From Chloroflexota bacterium (GTDB lineage: Bacteria; Chloroflexota; Dehalococcoidia; Lucifugimonadales; UBA3495): a DNA stretch of 36,666 nt. The position numbers were made by a program, and so were the translations under genes. A model generated the notes under the pieces. That model saw only the letters and a list, made by a program, of their open reading frames with translations, was not told the DNA's origin and did no database searches. Positions within the stretch are counted from its first letter, which is position 1. The number at the start of each line of letters is the position of its first letter. The stretch is from contig JADFPD010000009.1 in assembly GCA_022562475.1 (NCBI GenBank), forward strand, positions 1 to 36,666, written 5' to 3'. Shown in pieces: positions 32,006 through 36,666 of this stretch.

Positions 32006-32803
32006 GTGAAATGTGGCCAGGTATTAGACCGGGCGTTATCACCCTACCCGGAAGATTGCGTCTCGTGGGTAAATCCGCAAGCCTCGGAATCATTACGCTG
32101 CAGCTCAACACGGATTCCCTGATATCCCATCTGTCGCATGATCGAGAGGGATGGCAGGTGATTCCGGATTTTTAGATAGGGTAGGAAGGATTCTGGTCTC
32201 CAAGGTATTCGGATTCAGACGGAGGAGGCGCCAATTTTATTCTGGCGCGTTTGCAAAAGGTTAAAGAGTAAGAAGTTTGTTTAAGAAAAGACTGCGGACC
32301 GGTCTGTCGACGGCTTCGAGACGCCAATCAGGAATGCGTTCGGTAGGCCGGAGATTTCGAAACACCGGCTAGTTGATGGCCTTCACCAAGGTAAGATCCT
32401 ATCCACAAACACGGCGGTCGGATCTATATCGAAGCCCTTTAGAAATTTGGCCTAAGTATAGTAATACTATCTAATATGGTCAAGTAAATTATAACTTCAA
32501 GCTTAATAGATGCCTGATACGGAGATACCGTGATACGCGAAAAATGGTAAGGGTAGTGATTTCTCAGCTTAATGCGAAGGACCAAGATGGGGGTGATAAC
32601 TAAAAACAGGTTCGAAAGAATACCAGGTATGCCGGCGATTTAAAAACGCCGTGGTGGAAGAGGCGCCGGGTCATTCATCCCGTTCACGTTCACCCAGGCG
32701 GTCCAAGGTCCAACCAACTACTAGATGCAGTTAGGCGGACGTAGCGGGCGCATTCCCCATCGTCATAAACGATGGAGAAGAACCCGTGCCAACGACGAAA
32801 TCC
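32006..32803. other. Gene-free, AT-richer segment of the island next to hisB
   Basis: About 800 bases with no credible ORF on either strand and no recognisable integrase remnant. It contains a 13-bp perfect palindrome ATAGTA-A-TACTAT at 32458-32470 in a very AT-rich stretch, a short hairpin GCGCCA/TGGCGC at 32228-32248, and another CGGCG/CGCCG at 32633-32651. It could hold a promoter region for the island, a recombination site, or decayed genes. Confidence 0.55.
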
Positions 32804-32894
32804 CCTACCCGCTGAGCGTCCCCTTGGTGCTGGGGATTTGGGTTGGGGCGCGGGGGTCGGGCTCCAGGGCGTCACGCAGGGCGCGGGCCAGGGC
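32804..32894 (-). repeat. Right copy of the 91-bp direct repeat (functional hisB 3' end)
   Basis: Last 30 codons of hisB including the TAG stop; matches 27418-27508 at 87 of 91 positions. Similarity ends two bases after the stop and at codon 30 from the end, with no similarity outside. Confidence 0.85.
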
Positions 32895-33434
32895 TTTGCA
32901 AAGGGCTTCGGCCTTGTGGTGCGGGCTGACTCCCGCCAAGATCTTGGCGTGGAGGTTTATCTTGCCCTCCAAGGCAAAGGACTCGAAGAAGTGCTTCACC
33001 AAGGCGCCGGGCAGCGTCTCCACCATGGTGTCGTCCAAGGTCGTTTCGATCTCTGCGTACCCACGGCCACTGCAGTCGAGCGCCACCATGGCCAGAGTCT
33101 CGTCAAGCGGCACGATGGCGTGGCCCATGCGGCGGATGCCTCGGCCGTCGCCCAGCGCCTCGTTGAACGCCCGGCCCAGGGTGATCGCTACATCTTCCAC
33201 CAAGTGGTGCCAGCCGGTGTGGATGTCCCCTTTGGCGTGCAGTGTAATGTCGATCAGTCCGTGCCGGGAGATCTGGCTGACCATGTGGTCCAAGAACCCG
33301 TTGCCGGTGTCCACGTCATAGACGCCGGTGCCGTCAAGATTCAGCGTCAGTGAAATCTCGGTCTCGCCGGTCTTGCGTTCTATGGTCGCAGTCCGGTCAT
33401 TTCCCTTAGTCGTTGCCGGTTTTCTAGGCGGCAT
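32805..33434 (-). CDS. hisB: Imidazoleglycerol-phosphate dehydratase
   Basis: 209 residues, the normal monofunctional length. It catalyses the dehydration of imidazoleglycerol phosphate in histidine biosynthesis. Diagnostic motifs: NGFLDHM, the metal-binding HHLVEDVAITLG and RMGHAIVPLDE, a later HFFESFA, and the conserved C-terminus IPSTKG. The ATG at 33434 has GAGGA seven bases upstream; an earlier TTG (33461) lacks this. It is the last gene of hisD-hisC-hisB. Its final 30 codons are duplicated at 27418-27508, so its 3' end may have been donated by an integrated element. Confidence 0.95.
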   Translation of the reverse strand: MPPRKPATTKGNDRTATIERKTGETEISLTLNLDGTGVYDVDTGNGFLDHMVSQISRHGLIDITLHAKGDIHTGWHHLVEDVAITLGRAFNEALGDGRGIRRMGHAIVPLDETLAMVALDCSGRGYAEIETTLDDTMVETLPGALVKHFFESFALEGKINLHAKILAGVSPHHKAEALCKALARALRDALEPDPRAPTQIPSTKGTLSG

Positions 33435-33476
33435 CACTTCTTCCTCACGATTCATTCCCAAGTTCTGGCACGAGAT

Positions 33477-34568
33477 TTAGGCACACAACTCCGTGAAAGC
33501 CTTTACGACCGCATCGGTCTCATGGGGCAGGCCGATACTGGTCCTGATGAAGTTCTTCAATCGCCCGCCGCTCCAGTAGCGCAGGAATATTCCCCGGTTG
33601 CACAGGCCATCAAAAATCTCTTGGCCCCGCCCATCGGGCACCTGGCAAAGGATGAAGTTGGCCCGGGACGGCCAGGGCGTCAGGTTGGGTATCTTTTGCA
33701 GCATTTCCATCATCCGGTCACGTTCGTCAACTATCTGCTTCACCCGCTCCAACAACCCAGGCGTGTCCTCAAGTGAAGTGGTCAGGGCCACCTCGGCCGC
33801 CAGATTGACGTTGTAGGGCGGCTTCATGGCCATCATGGTGGCGGCCAGGTCAGGGTCCATGGCGCCCACGCCGATGCGCAGCCCCGCCAGGCCCGCCCAT
33901 TTGCTGAAGGTCCGCAGCACCACCAAGTTCGGGTACTCGGACAGCAGGGGAATGGCTGTTTCGCCGCAGAACTCGAAATAGGCCTCATCCATGACCACCA
34001 GCAGCCCAGTGTCCAGCAGGGCGCGGGTCTGGGACTCAGGGACGATGTTCCCGGTGGGGTTGTTGGGCGAGGTCAAGAAGATGATCTTGCTCTTGGCGGT
34101 GATCGCCGACTTCATGGCCTCTAGGTCTATCTCAAACCGGTCGTCCCGCTCAACGGAGATGGCCTCGCCGCCGCAGATTCCGGCCGAGAAGGAATACATG
34201 CCGAATGTTGGCGAAGGGATGACCACGTTGTCGCCGACGCCCACGTACATGCGGAGCAACAGGTCGATCAGTTCATCGCTGCCGTTGCCCGCCACGATGC
34301 GTTCCGGCTCCACTTTCAGGTAGCCTGACAGGACCCGGCGCAGGTTGCGCTGTCCAGGGTCCGGATAATAGTTGAAATTTTCATAGCCGCCCAGGGCCGC
34401 CGCCACTTTGGGCGAAGGACCGTAGGGGTTCTCATTGCCGTTCAGGCGGATGATCTTCTCTGGGGGGATACCGGCCCGCTCAGCCATGACCTCCATGGGA
34501 TCGACGCCCTCATAAGTCTCCAGCGCCTGGATGTGGGGCAGCATCGACGGCATGTTCTGTTTAGTCAT
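33477..34568 (-). CDS. hisC: Histidinol-phosphate aminotransferase
   Basis: 363 residues from the ATG at 34568, which lies one base after the hisD stop (TGATATG); a longer frame reaching 34640 would overlap hisD with no homology. Fold-type I PLP aminotransferase: NENPYGPSP, YPDPGQRNLRR, GNGSDELIDLL, SPNNPTGN, VMDEAYFEF, and the PLP lysine in TFSKWAGLAGLRIG. It transaminates imidazole-acetol phosphate with glutamate in histidine synthesis. The near-contiguous stop/start indicates translational coupling with hisD; hisB follows after 42 bases. Confidence 0.95.
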   Translation of the reverse strand: MTKQNMPSMLPHIQALETYEGVDPMEVMAERAGIPPEKIIRLNGNENPYGPSPKVAAALGGYENFNYYPDPGQRNLRRVLSGYLKVEPERIVAGNGSDELIDLLLRMYVGVGDNVVIPSPTFGMYSFSAGICGGEAISVERDDRFEIDLEAMKSAITAKSKIIFLTSPNNPTGNIVPESQTRALLDTGLLVVMDEAYFEFCGETAIPLLSEYPNLVVLRTFSKWAGLAGLRIGVGAMDPDLAATMMAMKPPYNVNLAAEVALTTSLEDTPGLLERVKQIVDERDRMMEMLQKIPNLTPWPSRANFILCQVPDGRGQEIFDGLCNRGIFLRYWSGGRLKNFIRTSIGLPHETDAVVKAFTELCA

Positions 34569-34569
34569 A

Positions 34570-35910
34570 TCAGGCGCCCTTGGCCAGGGAATCGAGCCTG
34601 ATCTGGATGGCGCTGGCGTGTCCCGAAAGCCCTTCAGCATCCGCGATGTGGACCGCCGCCTGGCCCAGTTTCTGGAACTCCGCGGGGCTGAGGCCGACCA
34701 CCGGCATGGTGCGCAGGAAATGGTGCACGCTCAAGGCGGAACTGAACCTGGCCGTGCCTCCGGTGGGCATCACGTGACTGGGACCGGCGATGTAGTCTCC
34801 CATGACCTCGGGGGAATACTCACCCAGGAACAGTCCGCCGACGTGCTTGATCTTGTCGACCCAGGACCAAGGGTCGTCCAACAGCAGGCAAAGGTGCTCC
34901 GGAGCGATGCGGTTCACCAGGTCCACCGCCTCCTCCAGGGAATCGACCAACACCACCCGTCCTTGGCGGTCCAGCGCCGCTTTGGCGATGTCGCCCCGGG
35001 GTTGAGTGGCCAGCATGCGGTCCACCTCGGAATCAACTTGGCCGATCAATTCCTCGCTGTTAGTGATCAATATGGCGGTTGCCAGCGGGTCGTGCTCCGC
35101 CTGGGCGATGAGGTCGGCGGCGCAGAAGCTGGCGTTGGCGGTCTTGTCGGCCAGCACGATGGTCTCGGTGGGACCGAAAACGCCGTCGATGTCCACCTGA
35201 CCCTGGACCAGCTTTTTGGCGTAGGAAACGAAGATGTTTCCGGGGCCGCAGATCTTGTCCACCTTGGGCACCGATTCTGTCCCGTAGGCCATGGCCGCGA
35301 TGGCTGGCACTCCGCCCACTTGGTATAGGGCGTCCACTCCGGCTATCTCCGCCGCGACTATCACGGCCGGGTTCAACGCCTCTCCCCGTTGGGGCGGCGT
35401 GCAGAGGATGACCTCACGGACGCCGGCCACCCGGGCCGGAACAGCCGTCATCAGAACAGTCGATGGGTAGGCGGCGCTGCCGCCGGGAGCGTATAGCCCC
35501 ACCCGGTCCAGGGGCCTGATCAGTTCGCCCAGGCCCCGTTCGCGGTCGATCCAGTCGCTGGGCATGGTTGCTTCGTGGAAACTGCGCACCCGCTCGGCGG
35601 CGAGTTCCAGTGACTCCCTTAGTTCCTTGCTAACTGCGTTCCTTGCTTCGGTCATTTGACCTTCGGTGACCCGGAAATCTTCCAGGTCCGAATCGTCCAA
35701 GAGCTTGGCATAGCGCCGCACGGCGGCGTCGCCGTCGCGGCGGACGTCGTCCAGCATCTGATGCACCGACTGCAACGGCGTCACGCCCTTGCCGAAGGCC
35801 TCTTCGGTCCGGGCCAATACAGGCTCCGGCAGCGAGTCCAGGTCCAGGGGGTCGATGCGGACCAGAACGTTCTCGGCGTTCTGGACACCGTTTATCACAT
35901 TAAGTGCCAA
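34570..35910 (-). CDS. hisD: Histidinol dehydrogenase
   Basis: 446 residues. It oxidises histidinol to histidine in two NAD-dependent steps and needs zinc. Motifs: LYAPGGSAAYPSTVLM, VDKICGPGNIFVSYAKKLV, AQAEHDPLATAILIT, the catalytic APEHL, and GPSHVMPTGGTARFSS. The start is TTG at 35910 with GGAG about eight bases upstream (TGGAGAATCC). It heads the visible his operon; a zinc-phospholipase-like gene lies 37 bases upstream on the same strand and may be co-transcribed. Confidence 0.95.
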   Translation of the reverse strand: MALNVINGVQNAENVLVRIDPLDLDSLPEPVLARTEEAFGKGVTPLQSVHQMLDDVRRDGDAAVRRYAKLLDDSDLEDFRVTEGQMTEARNAVSKELRESLELAAERVRSFHEATMPSDWIDRERGLGELIRPLDRVGLYAPGGSAAYPSTVLMTAVPARVAGVREVILCTPPQRGEALNPAVIVAAEIAGVDALYQVGGVPAIAAMAYGTESVPKVDKICGPGNIFVSYAKKLVQGQVDIDGVFGPTETIVLADKTANASFCAADLIAQAEHDPLATAILITNSEELIGQVDSEVDRMLATQPRGDIAKAALDRQGRVVLVDSLEEAVDLVNRIAPEHLCLLLDDPWSWVDKIKHVGGLFLGEYSPEVMGDYIAGPSHVMPTGGTARFSSALSVHHFLRTMPVVGLSPAEFQKLGQAAVHIADAEGLSGHASAIQIRLDSLAKGA

Positions 35911-35947
35911 CAGGATTCTCCATTTTATTGCCGTGCTTTATAACTTT

Positions 35948-36666
35948 TTAGTCCGGAACGAATTCCCGGACTTGCTCGATGGTTGCGGCCAGGGCACGCT
36001 GCTGGTAGGCCGAAACTTCAGCCTCGGGGACTTTCTCGTGGACCTGCTCGAGACTGCGGGGCATCGCCTCCAGGAACCGGTCCACGTTCCGCTGCACATC
36101 CTCATCATCACGATACAACCGGTTCAGGGCCCGTTTCAACCGGTCCCACTCGAACTCCCAGCCCATGAGCCGCCCCACCCAGTCCTTCCATTCGGCCAGC
36201 AGGCCTTCTTCAAGAAAGGGTATCGCAACATCTTGGTCGGAACAGGCCAGCAGTTCTTGTTGGTTGGTCTCGGCGTTTAGTTGGGGCAGGGTCTGCCGGT
36301 CCATGTCCAGTTGCAATGCCCGGTCCCAGATGTTGGCCTCAATCTGGTCGCCGGTGACCCGGCTTTCCGGCAGGGAGGTGTCGAAATGGGGCCGGAACAC
36401 GCTGGTGATCCAGACTTCGTCCGCCGCCAGATGGCAGATGTATCCGGCCAGAAAAGCCTGCGAGGCGGGCGACATGTCCTCGGACAACTCGGGATGCATC
36501 CCGAACATGGTCCTGGTTCCGGTGCCGACCGTGTCCACCGAGAGGGGCGCGAAGTGGGTCTGCTCCCTGGGCGCCTTGGTCATCACCCGGATGTCCGGGG
36601 TGTTTGAACCCAGGAAATAGCTGCCCAGATTGTCGAAGACGTAGCTGCGGTCCAGCTCCTCGGCAG
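35948..36666 (-). CDS. Zinc-dependent phospholipase C-like domain protein, 5' end outside window
   Basis: The frame is open to the right edge (at least 239 codons), so the start is not in this window; in-frame codons before the internal GTG at 36586 read LGSNTPDIRVMTK, clearly coding. FLAGYICHLAADEVW is the metal-binding helix of the Zn-dependent PLC/S1-P1 nuclease-like family, and LGSNTPD and REQTHF are in the expected order. The C-terminal half is helical (EWDRLKRALNRLYRDDEDV). Such proteins are usually annotated as hypothetical 'zinc dependent phospholipase C' and their substrate is not established. It precedes hisD on the same strand. Confidence 0.72.
   Translation of the reverse strand, partial: AEELDRSYVFDNLGSYFLGSNTPDIRVMTKAPREQTHFAPLSVDTVGTGTRTMFGMHPELSEDMSPASQAFLAGYICHLAADEVWITSVFRPHFDTSLPESRVTGDQIEANIWDRALQLDMDRQTLPQLNAETNQQELLACSDQDVAIPFLEEGLLAEWKDWVGRLMGWEFEWDRLKRALNRLYRDDEDVQRNVDRFLEAMPRSLEQVHEKVPEAEVSAYQQRALAATIEQVREFVPD

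Larger units (their letters stand above)
27418..32894. mobile_element. Putative small genomic island inserted at the 3' end of hisB
   Basis: About 5.5 kb bounded by a 91-bp direct repeat of the hisB 3' end. The interior contains five leftward genes (LuxR-type HTH, five-Cys peptide, interrupted unknown gene, acyl-ACP-reductase-like, FeoB-like) and an 800-base gene-free, AT-richer segment next to hisB. No integrase, transposase or relaxase is recognisable, so the element is either a remnant, mobilised in trans, or the product of another recombination route. The direct repeat is observed; mobility is inferred. Confidence 0.65.

Noticed and set aside
27418-32894. Search for an integrase or transposase in the island
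   Set aside because: No frame shows tyrosine- or serine-recombinase or DDE-transposase motifs; none is annotated.

Overview
The window (about 36.7 kb, GC-rich except for a few AT-rich patches) looks like chromosomal DNA of an uncultured, probably free-living bacterium. The gene mix (a 2-oxoacid:ferredoxin oxidoreductase, a geranylgeranyl-reductase-like flavoprotein, NfeD plus slipin, MeaB, class III CoA-transferases, DUF971 and a his operon), strong Shine-Dalgarno sites and frequent TTG starts would fit a Chloroflexota (SAR202/Dehalococcoidia-like) genome. That assignment is inference from gene content; there is no rRNA or tRNA to test it.

Layout. 1-3.1 kb: a leftward operon of a FadR-type GntR regulator, a gamma-delta fusion subunit and an alpha subunit (cut by the left edge) of a 2-oxoacid:ferredoxin oxidoreductase. 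Its active-site signature suggests oxalate oxidoreductase. A consensus promoter and a perfect TGGTC-T-GACCA operator lie upstream of the regulator. 3.2-6.9 kb: rightward geranylgeranyl-reductase-like flavoprotein, NfeD protease and slipin, closed by a 19-bp perfect bidirectional terminator. 6.9-12.1 kb: leftward long-form hibernation factor, DUF429 protein, MeaB GTPase with a 13-codon upstream ORF, and a cysteinyl-tRNA synthetase fused to a family-2 glycosyltransferase. 12.3-22.2 kb: a metabolic patchwork of a truncated HxlR-type gene, a tandem CaiB-type CoA-transferase, a Gfo/Idh/MocA oxidoreductase, a maleylpyruvate-isomerase-like protein, a DAO-family flavoprotein, an FmdB zinc ribbon, a DUF971 protein, a TPP enzyme and a crotonase-like protein. 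22.6-27.0 kb: one 1462-residue multidomain secreted/anchored surface protein.

27.4-32.9 kb is the most interesting part. A 91-bp direct repeat flanks about 5.3 kb of leftward genes: a LuxR-type HTH solo, a 78-residue five-cysteine peptide, an unrecognised protein interrupted by an in-frame TGA, an acyl-ACP-reductase-like dehydrogenase and a divergent FeoB-like GTPase/transporter. The right copy is the 3' end of hisB. The left copy is a displaced hisB 3' end with 4 differences, 3 of them silent. This is what a small element integrated at the 3' end of hisB would leave, although no integrase is visible.

32.8-36.7 kb: the leftward hisD-hisC-hisB operon, preceded by a protein resembling zinc-dependent phospholipase C that runs off the right edge. 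No CRISPR array, tRNA, rRNA or insertion-sequence transposase was seen.
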